A stretch of DNA of 64,000 nt from Variovorax gracilis (GCF_030317115.1 NZ_JASZYF010000001.1:1-64000); one strand, 5' to 3'; counted from the first letter of the stretch, positions 42,087 to 50,659 are shown. Program-made: numbers and translations. Notes: generated from the letters alone by a model not told the origin.

Positions 42087-43058
42087 TCAGCCGTTGCGAA
42101 TCTCGAAGTTGGTGATGAAGTCCTCCGGCACGGCCGGGCCCCAGGCATAGAAGGAGTCCTCGGGCGGATGGTCTGCCGCAGGCCACTCGAAGCCGCCGGG
42201 CACGTAGTCGATGTCGTAGGAGTACTCGGCGTGGCTGCCCCAGGGATCGCGCACGTAGTAGAAGTAGTTGGAGCCGAGCACGTGGCGCCCGACGCCCCAC
42301 CCGCGCGGATAGCCCGCCGCGTACATCTGCTCCATGCCGCGGCCGACCTCGTCGATGCTGCCGACGTCCCAGCTCGTGTGATGAAGACCCGGACCATCGG
42401 ACTTGGCCATCGCGATCAGGTGGTGATCGCTGCCGTGCGCTCCATGCATGAAGACCACGAGCTCGCCGGAGCGGTCGGTCAGTCGCAGGCCGAGCGCGTC
42501 CTGATAGAACACGATCGCATCGCCCACGTTGGGCGAGAACAGCAGCACATGCGACAGCCGCCTCGGCCGGACCTTGGGAATGCGCGAGCGCGCCAGCGAA
42601 GCGCCGGTGCCCATCGGCACGTCGGATTCCGCGATCCGTTCGGCGCGCGCATCCGGCGAGCTCTTGGCAGCCGCCACGACCTGCACCGGAAACCCGTCCG
42701 GGTGCCTGACCCAGATGCCTTCCGTATCACCCAGCGGATGCGGCTCGCAGCGCGGGACGCCCAGGCGCTCGATGCGCTCGCCGATGGCCGCCAGGTCTTC
42801 GGCGAAGCAGCCGAAGCGCAGGTACTGAAGTTTCTTTGGGCCGTCCGCCTGGAACAGCGAACCCCATGCATGCGGATGACCGACCGTGTGGAGATCGAGC
42901 CGCCCTTCCCTGCGTTCGACCTGAAGACCGAAGGCGTCGTAGAAACGCGCCGCTTCATCGAGATCCGGCACGGTGAAGACGAAGCCGTCCAGCGAATGCA
43001 CGCTGTGATCGTCGGCGCGGTTCGAATCCTTGCGGGTGCGCAGCTGGATGTCGGCCAT
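42087..43058 (-). CDS. VOC-family extradiol dioxygenase-like protein
   Basis: The 323-residue protein has two vicinal-oxygen-chelate repeats, about residues 20-135 and 165-300, as in catechol 2,3-dioxygenase. In the catalytic second repeat the metal ligands can be placed: His in RRLSHVLLFSPN, His in GLHHTSWDVGS and Glu in GSHAEYSYDID. It would cleave a catechol-type ring next to the hydroxyls. It is the first gene of a minus-strand operon (dioxygenase, FAH-family hydrolase, ABC importer, flavin reductase), divergent from the GntR gene. The ring substrate is unknown. Confidence 0.85.
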   Translation of the reverse strand: MADIQLRTRKDSNRADDHSVHSLDGFVFTVPDLDEAARFYDAFGLQVERREGRLDLHTVGHPHAWGSLFQADGPKKLQYLRFGCFAEDLAAIGERIERLGVPRCEPHPLGDTEGIWVRHPDGFPVQVVAAAKSSPDARAERIAESDVPMGTGASLARSRIPKVRPRRLSHVLLFSPNVGDAIVFYQDALGLRLTDRSGELVVFMHGAHGSDHHLIAMAKSDGPGLHHTSWDVGSIDEVGRGMEQMYAAGYPRGWGVGRHVLGSNYFYYVRDPWGSHAEYSYDIDYVPGGFEWPAADHPPEDSFYAWGPAVPEDFITNFEIRNG

Positions 43059-43117
43059 GTTGTCTCGCTCCAGTTCGAAGTTTGTACGCTTCCGGAAAAT
43101 AATATATTCTTTGCGAC

Positions 43118-43136
43118 AAACTATATCGGCTAGTTT
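43118..43136. promoter_or_regulatory. candidate GntR operator between the divergent genes
   Basis: AAACTA and TAGTTT form a perfect 6-bp inverted repeat with a 7-base spacer (TATCGGC). They lie in the AT-rich 114-base gap between the VOC gene and the GntR gene, 36 bases before the GntR start. Divergent placement beside an FCD-type regulator makes it a plausible autoregulatory site. The -10-like AATATATT just upstream would overlap. Confidence 0.45.
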
Positions 43137-43172
43137 TTTATCTATGGTTAGGGTTTACAAGAAGTGGCTGCC

Positions 43173-43898
43173 ATGAGCGAGCGCCCCAGCAGAGGTATCA
43201 GCCAGACACGCCTCGTCTACGAACGGCTTCGCACGGCCATCGTCGGCGGGCGGTTGCTGCCCGGGTCCAAGCTCAACATCGCCGCGCTGGCCGAGGAGAT
43301 CGAAGTCAGCGCAGGCGCGGTGCGTGAAGGCCTGGCCATGCTGGAGGCCGAGGCGCTGGTGGTTTCCGAGCCGGCGCGCGGCTATCGGGTGAGCCCGGTG
43401 TCGGCGGTCGAGCTGCTGCACCTCGTCAAGGCGCGCATCGAGATCGAAAAGCTGTGCCTCGCAGAGGCCATCCGACACGGCGACCTGGATTGGGAGGGCG
43501 GCATCGTCTCGGCTTTTCATCGGCTTTCGCGCGTCGCCGAGCGCGACCCGGAACGCCCTTCGCAACTCAGTGCCGAGTGGGCGCAAAGCCACGGCGAATT
43601 CCATCGCGCGCTGGTCGCCGGGTGCCCGAACCAGTGGCTGCTGCGCATGCACCAGATCCTCTACCAGCAAAGCGAGCGCTATAGGCAGCTCTCGGCGCCG
43701 CTGTCGATGACGGAGCGCGACGTGAAGGGCGAGCATCAGGCGCTGGTCGACGCGGTGCTCCACAGGGACATCGAGTCTGCGCAAGCGCTGATTGCCGAGC
43801 ACCTCGACAACACGGCCCAACTCCTGCTGAACTGCCCCCATCTGGCGCTGTCACCCGCCGATGACGCGTCGGGAAAAGTTGCCGTCTCGCCTGCCTAG
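43173..43898 (+). CDS. GntR-family (FCD) transcriptional regulator
   Basis: The 241-residue protein has an N-terminal winged helix (QTRLVYERLRTAIVGGRLLPGSKLNIAALAEEIEVSAGAVREGLAMLEAEALV) and an FCD ligand domain. The FCD domain contains an Asp/His set suited to metal and carboxylate binding (EIEKLC, SHGEFHRAL, EHQALVDAV, IAEHLDN). Such FadR-subfamily proteins usually repress catabolic genes until a carboxylic acid metabolite binds. It is divergent from the dioxygenase operon and probably controls it. The ATG at 43173 is preferred to a GTG nine bases upstream. The 3' end overlaps the convergent neighbour by four bases. Confidence 0.9.
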   Translation: MSERPSRGISQTRLVYERLRTAIVGGRLLPGSKLNIAALAEEIEVSAGAVREGLAMLEAEALVVSEPARGYRVSPVSAVELLHLVKARIEIEKLCLAEAIRHGDLDWEGGIVSAFHRLSRVAERDPERPSQLSAEWAQSHGEFHRALVAGCPNQWLLRMHQILYQQSERYRQLSAPLSMTERDVKGEHQALVDAVLHRDIESAQALIAEHLDNTAQLLLNCPHLALSPADDASGKVAVSPA

Positions 43899-44515
43899 CT
43901 GCTCTCGCGAGGCTTCAGCGTGGTGAAGTCCAGATAGGCCGTCGCCTCGAAGCTCGATTCGGAGACCTCGCTGGGCGGCGCTTCCGGCTTGGCGAAGTCC
44001 ATGAAATCCGTGGGAGCGAACGCGACATCGCGCCGAACCGGGACCATGGCTTGTGCGTGCCGTTCTTTTGCGCTCGCACGCAGCCGGGCCAGGTCCGCCC
44101 TCACCTCTTCGAGTGTGCGCATGGGCTTGATGGCCGCGGGCGTCTCCTCGGGTTCTGGCTGCACGAAGGGTTGCACGACTTCTCGCATGGGCTGCGGCGC
44201 GGCGGGTTGCACGACGGCCCTGATCGGCTGGGGCGGCGCGGCGACGCGCGCCGGCACTTCGACCATGGCCGGCAGAGGCGCAACGGGACCGGAGGCCTTG
44301 ATCTGATCGACCGGGGCGTCAACGACAGGCGGCCTGGAGGCCGCACCGCCCTGCGCTGGCGAGCGAGCTGGCTCCCGCGCCACAGGGTGTGCGGCGGGGC
44401 GATGCCTTGGTGCGGCGACGCGTGCCGTCGAACGCGATGGCCTGCGCCTGCGGGGTGCGCGACGAAGGCCATTCAGGAATCGAAGAAACGTTCCAATCCA
44501 TCGAGAAGCTTCCAT
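43895..44515 (-). CDS. proline/alanine-rich hypothetical protein
   Basis: The 206-residue product has a short amphipathic N-terminus (MEASRWIGTFLRFLNGLRR) and a very basic stretch (APRRRRPSRSTARVAAPRHR). A Pro/Ala/Val-rich low-complexity middle follows (repeats like PMREVVQP). It ends with a helical, acidic segment (LEEVRADLARLRASAKERHAQ, then YLDFTTLKPRE). No family is recognised. The ordered C-terminal segment and matching codon use suggest it is real. A longer TTG start at 44551 is possible. It converges with the GntR gene. Confidence 0.5.
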   Translation of the reverse strand: MEASRWIGTFLRFLNGLRRAPRRRRPSRSTARVAAPRHRPAAHPVAREPARSPAQGGAASRPPVVDAPVDQIKASGPVAPLPAMVEVPARVAAPPQPIRAVVQPAAPQPMREVVQPFVQPEPEETPAAIKPMRTLEEVRADLARLRASAKERHAQAMVPVRRDVAFAPTDFMDFAKPEAPPSEVSESSFEATAYLDFTTLKPRESS

Positions 44516-44778
44516 GGCGCGCAAGACCCAAAAAGTTTGCGCGATTGTCAAACACTGTTACGTGTAATCGAATGGATTACTTTTTGTCAGATTGCCGATT
44601 CTGCGCACAAATACACGAACCTCAGTGGGAGTCGATATCGCGAGATCGCGATGGCCGGATCGGAGCGCTCCAGCAAGGAATATGGCGCCTGCACCCATCG
44701 ACTCGCCCGGCCTGCATCGTGGAGAATCGGAGTTCCTGCGCATCGGGCGCACACCGGACGCGTCACAATCTGTTCAAG

Positions 44779-45039
44779 ATGACACAGCAGATGCCCCACC
44801 CCGACGACCTGAGCGACGACGAACTCGCCGAGCATGCACATGCTTGGCGCCGTCAGGCGCTGCGAGGCGACCGCAGTGCCCGCGCCCCGGCCCATGCCTA
44901 CGAAACCGCGCTGCGGGAACGCGTTCGCGCATCCGTTGCTGCCGAGTTGATCGCCAACGCCTCGAACGCCCAGCCCGAAGCCAAGCGCCCCTGGTGGCGG
45001 ATGTTCTGGCCGTCGCAGAACGGCGGCGCTTCGGTCTGA
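44779..45039 (+). CDS. small conserved hypothetical protein
   Basis: The 86-residue product reads PHPDDLSDDELAEHAHAWRRQALRG, then helices (RAPAHAYETALRERVRASV), and ends in a Trp-rich KRPWWRMFWPSQNG tail. Proteins with this DLSDxELAxxAHxWRRxAL opening are, as I recall, common and unassigned in Comamonadaceae. There is no signal peptide or membrane helix. The start is an ATG at 44779 that keeps this opening near the N-terminus. The longer upstream frame has no matching residues. It converges with the OmpA-like gene. Confidence 0.6.
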   Translation: MTQQMPHPDDLSDDELAEHAHAWRRQALRGDRSARAPAHAYETALRERVRASVAAELIANASNAQPEAKRPWWRMFWPSQNGGASV

Positions 45040-45055
45040 GCGTCGCCGCGACCGC

Positions 45056-46264
45056 TCAGCTGCAAGTCACGATCTTGAATTCGACGCGGCGGTCCAGCGC
45101 GTCGATCGCGTCGTCGGTGCCGCTGCCGATGATGTTCTCGCGAAAGCCTCTTCCGCTCGGCGTGGTCCGGTCGCTCAAGGCCGTCGACTCGTCGATCAGG
45201 CGCTGACGGATGTATCTGGCGCGCTGTAGCGAGAGCTGATCGTTGTACGCGACCGGTCCCGTGTGGCTGGTATGGCCGACGATGTCCATGCAGACCTTGG
45301 CATCGGCGCTGGCCTTGGCGATCTCGCGCAGCCACATGGTGTAGGGCCCGCTGATCCGGGCCTCCGACCAGAAGGTCGTTGCGTTCGGATTGAACAGGAA
45401 CTTCACTCCCAATTGCTGGTTGGCGATGCCGTAGGCCACGATCTTGCCGAAGGCCTCCTCGGCCTCGGTCGCGCGGCCGAGCTTCACCGAACTCAGATAG
45501 ATCCCGTTGAGGACACGCAACTGCTCGCCGGTCGGTCCGCCGCCGACGGCGCTGTACTGCGCCAGCGCATCCTGATAGCGCTCGGCGTTGTAGTGGGCCG
45601 TCCCCTCCTTGATTCCAGGCGCCGCCGCGAGACGCTCGAGGTAATACGCATCGGCACGCTGGCCGGGCGGCGTGGCGCTGGTACGCACGTAGCCTTCGAT
45701 CACCCGGTCCTTGGTGGGCACAGGGGTGTCGCGGTAATACGGCAGCGGGGTGTGGTCCAGGCCTTCGTCGCGCGCCACGGCGGACGACTGGGCGACGACG
45801 GTGCCGCTGGCGAGTTCGGTCAGGGCGAGGTTGATCTGCAGCGGACTGCGGGGCTCATCGACTGACAGGCGGGTCATCGTGCCCGTCAGCAGGTAGCGGG
45901 CCTTGCGCAGGTTCGCGCTGTCGAAGGGCATGATTTCCATCGACTCGAACTTGGCGTTCAGCCGTTCGGTCACCCGGTCCTGCAACACCTGGGTTGCCAC
46001 GGTCTGCTGCGCACTCCCGCCATCGACCATCGGGTCGAGCACCACGGGGCGCTTCGATCCCATCTTGGCGAGAAAAGCCGGCCCCTTCTGCGTCTGCCTG
46101 ACCAGTCCGTCGGTGGCCTGCGCGACCGCCTGGTCGAAGGGAAGTTCCGTCTTGGATGAACTGGCGACGGGTGGCGCTGCACAGCCTGAGAGTCCCAGCA
46201 AGACCGACAGGGCACCCGTCGAAAACGCGGCCTGCAGCCAGCGAGCGAAGGTCGTGGTCATCAT
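45056..46264 (-). CDS. OmpA-like lipoprotein with an assembly-type N-domain
   Basis: The 402-residue protein has a lipoprotein signal (lipobox LSGC, residues 24-27, after LSVLLGLS). Next comes a domain of about 200 residues that looks like the CsgG/FlgO-type outer-membrane family (LTGTMTRLS, LALTELASGTVVAQS). A helical repeat segment follows, then a C-terminal OmpA-like peptidoglycan-binding domain (VGHTSHTGP, LSLQRARYIRQRL, DRRVEFKIV). It would tether the outer membrane to peptidoglycan. Its ATG overlaps the stop of the kinase gene (ATGA), so kinase and lipoprotein are co-translated. Confidence 0.75.
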   Translation of the reverse strand: MMTTTFARWLQAAFSTGALSVLLGLSGCAAPPVASSSKTELPFDQAVAQATDGLVRQTQKGPAFLAKMGSKRPVVLDPMVDGGSAQQTVATQVLQDRVTERLNAKFESMEIMPFDSANLRKARYLLTGTMTRLSVDEPRSPLQINLALTELASGTVVAQSSAVARDEGLDHTPLPYYRDTPVPTKDRVIEGYVRTSATPPGQRADAYYLERLAAAPGIKEGTAHYNAERYQDALAQYSAVGGGPTGEQLRVLNGIYLSSVKLGRATEAEEAFGKIVAYGIANQQLGVKFLFNPNATTFWSEARISGPYTMWLREIAKASADAKVCMDIVGHTSHTGPVAYNDQLSLQRARYIRQRLIDESTALSDRTTPSGRGFRENIIGSGTDDAIDALDRRVEFKIVTCS

Positions 46265-48258
46265 TCGCACCCCTTTCTCAAGATAGCCGCCTCTTCGGAC
46301 GTGACTGGTCCGAGCGAGGCTCGTTGAAGAATGTCCGTGCACCTGCTGTTGGCCTTCGGAATCTCGGGGGGCGTTGCTTGCACGACGGCGGCGGGAAGCA
46401 CCGGCGGCTCGGCCGCCTGGATGCGGGCTTCGCGACGGGACTGCCGCGAGCTTTCAGCGGGCGCACGCGCCACGGCCTTGCGGACGGGAGCTGTCACCGG
46501 TGCGGGTTTGGATGCCCGCGCTTCCGGTGCCTTCGCATCGCTTCGCGGCAATGCTGTCTCAGCGGCGGACGCAAGGTCGGAATCGGTCAGCGGAGGTGTC
46601 CGCGATTCGGCGACGGGCTCCGGAGCGGGGGACGGCATGTCGGGTATGGCGACGACAGGCGCTCGAACCGGCGTCGGCAGTGCAAGCGCCTCGGTTGCCG
46701 ACATCGGTTCGGGTTCCGGTGCCGGTGCCGCTGCCGGAGCCGGAGCGGGAGTCGCGGTCGTGGCCAGGACCGGTGCCGCTGTCGGTGCCGCGGCCGGAAT
46801 CGGGTCCGGCGCAGGCGTCGCGGGCGAGGCCGTGCGGCCCGCAGTCGGCGGCGCGGCGTCGTCACCAATGCGGTCGTAGCCGAGATAGCCCACCGCGACC
46901 AGCCCCACGCAGACCACCAATGCGGCCAGCACGGCGACCTTCGTCCGGCTGCCCCGGCTTTGCGCCGACCTGGGTGCCGCGCGCAGCGGCGGCCAGTTGG
47001 AAACCGGGGGCCGGAAGTGCGGCCCCGAAACTTCGGGTGGCGCAGGCGCTGCGTCGACAGCTTCATTCGATTCCGTCTCGTCCGGACCGCTTTCCTCAGC
47101 TGCGGGCGCAAGCGTGCGCTCGGGCGCGGGCTCTGCCGGCAGCTCCGCGAAGAAGTCGTCCAGATCCTCTTCGGCTGGCATGGTCTGCTCGGACGCGTCG
47201 TCGGCAACCAGAGGTGCCGGGGGCGCGCCGGACGGCACATCCGATTGCCGCACTGCGCGCAGGAGATCCAGGTCCTGGAGTTGCTGGCCGCAGCTCAGCA
47301 AGGTCCAGAACTCGGCCGCGCTCTGCGGACGGTTGCGCGGGTGCAGCGCCAGCGCGGCATCGATCGCTGCCAGGAAGGGTTCGCTGTAGCGGCCGCGCGC
47401 CAGTTCCGACAGGGGCTTCAACCGGTCATCCATCAGGCGTTCGATCGACGGTGTCGGCGGCTGCCCGGCGACGGCGGCGTAGACGACGCTGGCGAGCGCG
47501 TACAGGTCTGTCCAGGGGCCCTGCTTCATCGAGGCGACTTCGCCGTACTGCTCGATCGGCGCGAAGCCGGGCTTGAACACCACCGTCGGCGATGGCCCGA
47601 CGCCTTCGATCACTCGTCGCGCGGCGCCGAAATCGAGCAACACAGGCCCGTGGTCGGTGAGCAGGATGTTGTCGGGGGCAATGTCGCGGTGAAAGCAGCT
47701 CGCCGCATGCATGGTGCCGAGGGCATCGAGCAGCGGATGCAGCCAGCCGCAAAGCTCGGCTTCGTCCGGCGCCCTGCCGAGCTCGGCCAGCGCCCGCGAC
47801 AGCGTCGGGCCCTCGTAGTACGGCATTGCCATATAGGCGGTGCCGTTGCCTTCCCAGAAGTGCAGCACCCTGACCAGCGAAGGATGGTCGAAGCGCGCCA
47901 GGATCCGCGCCTCGTTGAGGAAGCTGCGCATGCCGAGGCAGAAGTCGTCCTTGTGGCGCTGCGACTTGACCACCACCGCCGGCGACACGCTGGCGCGCGA
48001 GGCCAGGATGGCCGGCAGGTATTCCTTGATCGCGACGTGCTGCTCCAGCGAATGGTCCCAGGCCAGGTAGACGATGCCGAAGCCGCCCTCGCCGATGGGC
48101 CCGACGATCTCGTAGTCCTGCAGACGCATGCCTTCGGGCAAGGTGTGTGCGCTGCCCTGTGTGATGTCGGCCCACTCCAGCGCCACTTTTTGGTGTGCGC
48201 CTCGCCCTGTCACCGAGCCTGGCACGGTGCGCGTATCGAGTGAAATCACAGGGCTCAT
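46261..48258 (-). CDS. membrane-anchored Ser/Thr protein kinase
   Basis: The 665-residue protein has an N-terminal kinase domain at about residues 47-325: glycine loop GEGGFGIVYLAWD, Lys78 in VAIKEYLPA, catalytic loop HRDIAPDN with Asp192 and Asn197, and DFGAAR with Asp209. The IAP variant of the loop is normal for this proteobacterial subgroup. A long acidic/proline-rich linker, one membrane helix at about 440-461, and a Pro/Ala-rich periplasmic region follow. The region ends in a short Cys-containing motif (CTDILQRASLGP). The arrangement resembles PknB-type signalling kinases. FHA proteins at 35494 and 49949 could read its phosphothreonines. Confidence 0.88.
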   Translation of the reverse strand: MSPVISLDTRTVPGSVTGRGAHQKVALEWADITQGSAHTLPEGMRLQDYEIVGPIGEGGFGIVYLAWDHSLEQHVAIKEYLPAILASRASVSPAVVVKSQRHKDDFCLGMRSFLNEARILARFDHPSLVRVLHFWEGNGTAYMAMPYYEGPTLSRALAELGRAPDEAELCGWLHPLLDALGTMHAASCFHRDIAPDNILLTDHGPVLLDFGAARRVIEGVGPSPTVVFKPGFAPIEQYGEVASMKQGPWTDLYALASVVYAAVAGQPPTPSIERLMDDRLKPLSELARGRYSEPFLAAIDAALALHPRNRPQSAAEFWTLLSCGQQLQDLDLLRAVRQSDVPSGAPPAPLVADDASEQTMPAEEDLDDFFAELPAEPAPERTLAPAAEESGPDETESNEAVDAAPAPPEVSGPHFRPPVSNWPPLRAAPRSAQSRGSRTKVAVLAALVVCVGLVAVGYLGYDRIGDDAAPPTAGRTASPATPAPDPIPAAAPTAAPVLATTATPAPAPAAAPAPEPEPMSATEALALPTPVRAPVVAIPDMPSPAPEPVAESRTPPLTDSDLASAAETALPRSDAKAPEARASKPAPVTAPVRKAVARAPAESSRQSRREARIQAAEPPVLPAAVVQATPPEIPKANSRCTDILQRASLGPVTSEEAAILRKGCE

Positions 48259-48481
48259 TGAATTTCAGCGGGCGTCTTGCGAACGCTTGCCCGATTTCCA
48301 AGCCATGGACTGCACGATGCGAACCAGCAATGAAATCACGTCAGATCCTCTCTGTCGTGACAGCGACTCTACTGCGCGAGAAGTGAGGAAGCATTCACCA
48401 GAAGCACTAGCCGAACGGTCGCTCCGCCCTTCCGCGCTCCGCGGGGGCCGGCCATATGCGGTATGGGAAGGAACGCGGGGA

Positions 48482-49105
48482 CTAGCCGGGCCGGTGCGTC
48501 GTATCGGCCGTCGAGCCGCCCGAGCGGACCCAGTAGAAGTGCTTGCGCTGAGTCACATCGGCAACGCGCACGCGCCGCGCGGGCGCGGTGCGAATCTCGC
48601 CGTCGGCGGCGCAATACAGCGGCTCGCCCTCCTCCGTGGCCCGGTGGGCTCGCAGGAGCTCCCTCAACCGCACCTTGACGCTTTCGCGAGACGGACCGCT
48701 GGAGCGGAGCACGAGCACTTCCCGGGTCGCGATGACGCGGGTGCGATGCGGCTGGACCTCGTCAGTCGCGGACTTCCCGACGCCAACGCCTGTCCATACC
48801 GCATCGACATCCAGCGCCATCATGACCGCATCCGGGGTCTCGAAGCCGCGCAGGGACGCGCTGTTTGCAGCGGCGAGGCAGCCCATCAGGTTGGGCGTGA
48901 GGTCGAAACGGACCGATGCGAACGCGTCGTCGACCGAGCGGGGGACTTCGACGAAGATGGTTCGCGTCGCACCGGTTGCGGTGGCAGCCTCCTGGTCCCG
49001 CTTGGCGCGTCGCCGCGAGCGCACGTGCGCGACGGCCGCAAAACCTGCCACCGGCGCGGCGGCGGCCATCACCTTGATCGCCAACAGGCCATCACCCGAG
49101 AACAT
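48482..49105 (-). CDS. hypothetical protein with an N-terminal membrane segment
   Basis: The 207-residue product has a hydrophobic N-terminal segment (IKVMAAAAPVAGFAAVAHV) followed by a basic RSRRRAKRD stop-transfer. A mixed strand/helix cytoplasmic or periplasmic domain of about 170 residues follows, including a late LYCAADGEIRTAPARRVRVADV. No family is recognised. It lies on the same strand as the kinase/lipoprotein pair but 220 bases away from it. The gaps at 48259-48481 and 49106-49296 show no further gene. Confidence 0.5.
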   Translation of the reverse strand: MFSGDGLLAIKVMAAAAPVAGFAAVAHVRSRRRAKRDQEAATATGATRTIFVEVPRSVDDAFASVRFDLTPNLMGCLAAANSASLRGFETPDAVMMALDVDAVWTGVGVGKSATDEVQPHRTRVIATREVLVLRSSGPSRESVKVRLRELLRAHRATEEGEPLYCAADGEIRTAPARRVRVADVTQRKHFYWVRSGGSTADTTHRPG

Positions 49106-49296
49106 CAGCAGGCCTCCGGGAGGACGTCGTGGTCACGGGCAATAGGGGGCGGCAGGGGGTTCATACGAAGCGTTGAGTCCCGACGACCGGCGGCCGGAAC
49201 TTGTAACAGTGAGGATACCTGCAACCACGAGGGTGACGCGCATCCCGCGCGGTCCCTTCGCTCGGCGCTCCGGCATTAATTCACGGGCGCGGAGCC

Positions 49297-49932
49297 TCAG
49301 GCAGCGACGACGATCGGGAAGCTGGCCTTCCAGCCGTCCGGTGCCCGCTCGAAGGGAACCGTGATCGCGGCCCGGTCCTGCTCGGACAGGTTTCGCCAGA
49401 GAAAATCGCGCGCATTGCCCGGCGCGCCCGCCACATAGAGCTGCGTCGTGAGCAGTTCGCGGGGGCCGAGCTTGACCTTCACGTGGATGTGCGGCGTGCG
49501 ACCGGTGTAAGGCACGGGTCGGATCGTGCGAAAGCGATAGCGGCCCTGCGCATCCACGGCGACGCGACCGAATCCCTGAAAGGCCCGGTCGGCACGGTCG
49601 CCGTCACCGGGATGGTGATAGTGCCCGGCCTGGTCGCATTGCCAGATCTCGACGAACGCACCGCCCAGCGGTCGCCCATCGAGATCAGCCACCGAGCCGT
49701 CGATCCAGGTCGGCTCCCCCGCGGCGTAGTTCAGTGTGCCGTTGTGCAAAAGGTCGTTGTCCGTATCCCCTGGAAGGGTCACGGGATAGAACGGCCCTTC
49801 GGTCTGCGATGGCGTTGCGCGCCGGGGGGCCAGCGGTTGCGCACGAGCGCCGAGCCAGAGGGCAGGCATTGCAACCAGCGCCGCTGCGACCGAGCGTCGG
49901 GGAAGACCCATGTGGCTGCGCGATGCGTTCAT
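49297..49932 (-). CDS. secreted intradiol dioxygenase-like protein
   Basis: The 211-residue protein has a Tat-like leader (LPRRSVAAALVAMPALWLGARAQP) and an intradiol (protocatechuate 3,4-dioxygenase-type) domain. The Fe-binding set is recognisable: Tyr in AGHYHHPGD, Tyr in PVPYTGRTPHIHVKV, and the two His residues of PHIHV. It would cleave a catechol between the hydroxyls. The export signal is unusual, since classical intradiol enzymes are cytoplasmic. Exported single-chain members are known as a separate subgroup. It follows the FHA gene on the same strand by 16 bases and may share its transcript. Confidence 0.8.
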   Translation of the reverse strand: MNASRSHMGLPRRSVAAALVAMPALWLGARAQPLAPRRATPSQTEGPFYPVTLPGDTDNDLLHNGTLNYAAGEPTWIDGSVADLDGRPLGGAFVEIWQCDQAGHYHHPGDGDRADRAFQGFGRVAVDAQGRYRFRTIRPVPYTGRTPHIHVKVKLGPRELLTTQLYVAGAPGNARDFLWRNLSEQDRAAITVPFERAPDGWKASFPIVVAA

Positions 49933-49948
49933 TGCAGTGGACGGCTGT

Positions 49949-50329
49949 TCAGGGCTTCACGCCGAGTTTCTGAAGATCGATGTCCGCCAGCTTGCCCGGA
50001 ACCGTGACCAGACGCAACGCCTCGGCTGCCGCAATCGGACCGCCATCGGCGAGGTAGCGGATCTGGTAGCTCCCGAGCTTGATTTCGTCGCCGTTGTTCA
50101 GTGCGACGATCTCCGTCCGCTCGCCATTGACGTAGGTTCCGTTATGGCTTTGCAGATCGCGGATGGTCATCACCTCCCCTACCGCCTCGAACACGGCGTG
50201 GGATCGGCTCACGAGGGGATTGTCGAGAACGAGGTCGCACGTGTCCGCGCGACCGATGACGAACGGGGTTCCCGTCACATTGACTTGCTTGGCCGAGCCA
50301 TTCTTCTGCAACACGATCAGTCTTGGCAT
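49949..50329 (-). CDS. FHA domain protein
   Basis: The 126-residue protein is a single FHA domain (PFVIGRADTCDLVL, PLVSRSHAVFEAV, LQSHNGTYVNG) with a short C-terminal tail. The start MPRLIVLQ parallels that of the FHA protein at 35494-35922, although the tails differ. It probably binds phosphothreonine on substrates of the kinase at 46261-48258. That is inferred from proximity only. The ATG at 50329 has only a weak AAAGAAAG ribosome-binding site. Upstream in-frame starts add a Cys-containing stretch without homology. Confidence 0.82.
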   Translation of the reverse strand: MPRLIVLQKNGSAKQVNVTGTPFVIGRADTCDLVLDNPLVSRSHAVFEAVGEVMTIRDLQSHNGTYVNGERTEIVALNNGDEIKLGSYQIRYLADGGPIAAAEALRLVTVPGKLADIDLQKLGVKP

Positions 50330-50455
50330 CTTTCTTTTTCCTGGGCACGCGCACGCAACAGGCAGTGCGCCGAACTTCCGGAGTATGCCGCTTGGGGGTG
50401 CCATGCCCCATTGGAGAGATTTTCGATTGCGATACGGCCGCGTAACTTGTAGACC

Positions 50456-50659
50456 ATGCAACCAAGCCTCACGCTCGCGGCCAGATTCCGCATGTCGTTC
50501 GCGTCAACCCGCCCCGTTCAGCCGGCTGAACTGCCGTGCAGCACGCCTGCGCAACCTCTCCTGGTGCTGCGCGGCGTCTCCCTCAAGGAAACGATCCGGT
50601 CGCGAGCGGCCAAGGTGATCGCCGTGACCGCGCTGCACTTCGACGTGCGGCGCCGCTAG
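50456..50659 (+). CDS. possible small protein
   Basis: A 67-residue frame with an ATG at 50456 reads QPSLTLAARFRMSF, continuing as a weakly hydrophobic, basic chain that ends FDVRRR. No family, signal or membrane helix is evident, and the ribosome-binding site is poor. It lies divergent to the FHA gene and may be leader DNA. It is listed because nothing else explains this stretch. Confidence 0.25.
   Translation: MQPSLTLAARFRMSFASTRPVQPAELPCSTPAQPLLVLRGVSLKETIRSRAAKVIAVTALHFDVRRR

Noticed and set aside
44546..44551. TTGACA on the minus strand upstream of the Pro/Ala-rich gene, as a -35 box
   Set aside because: Seventeen bases on, the sequence is GGTCTT, which is not a -10 element.
47670..47700. 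HRDIAPDN instead of HRDxKPxN in the kinase as a sign of a dead kinase
   Set aside because: This variant is usual in the proteobacterial subgroup, and the catalytic Asp, Asn, Lys and DFG residues are all present.
46156..48243. A 695-codon open frame opposite the Ser/Thr kinase gene
   Set aside because: The translation is almost all Arg/Gly/Ala repeats, while the kinase on the other strand has all catalytic motifs.
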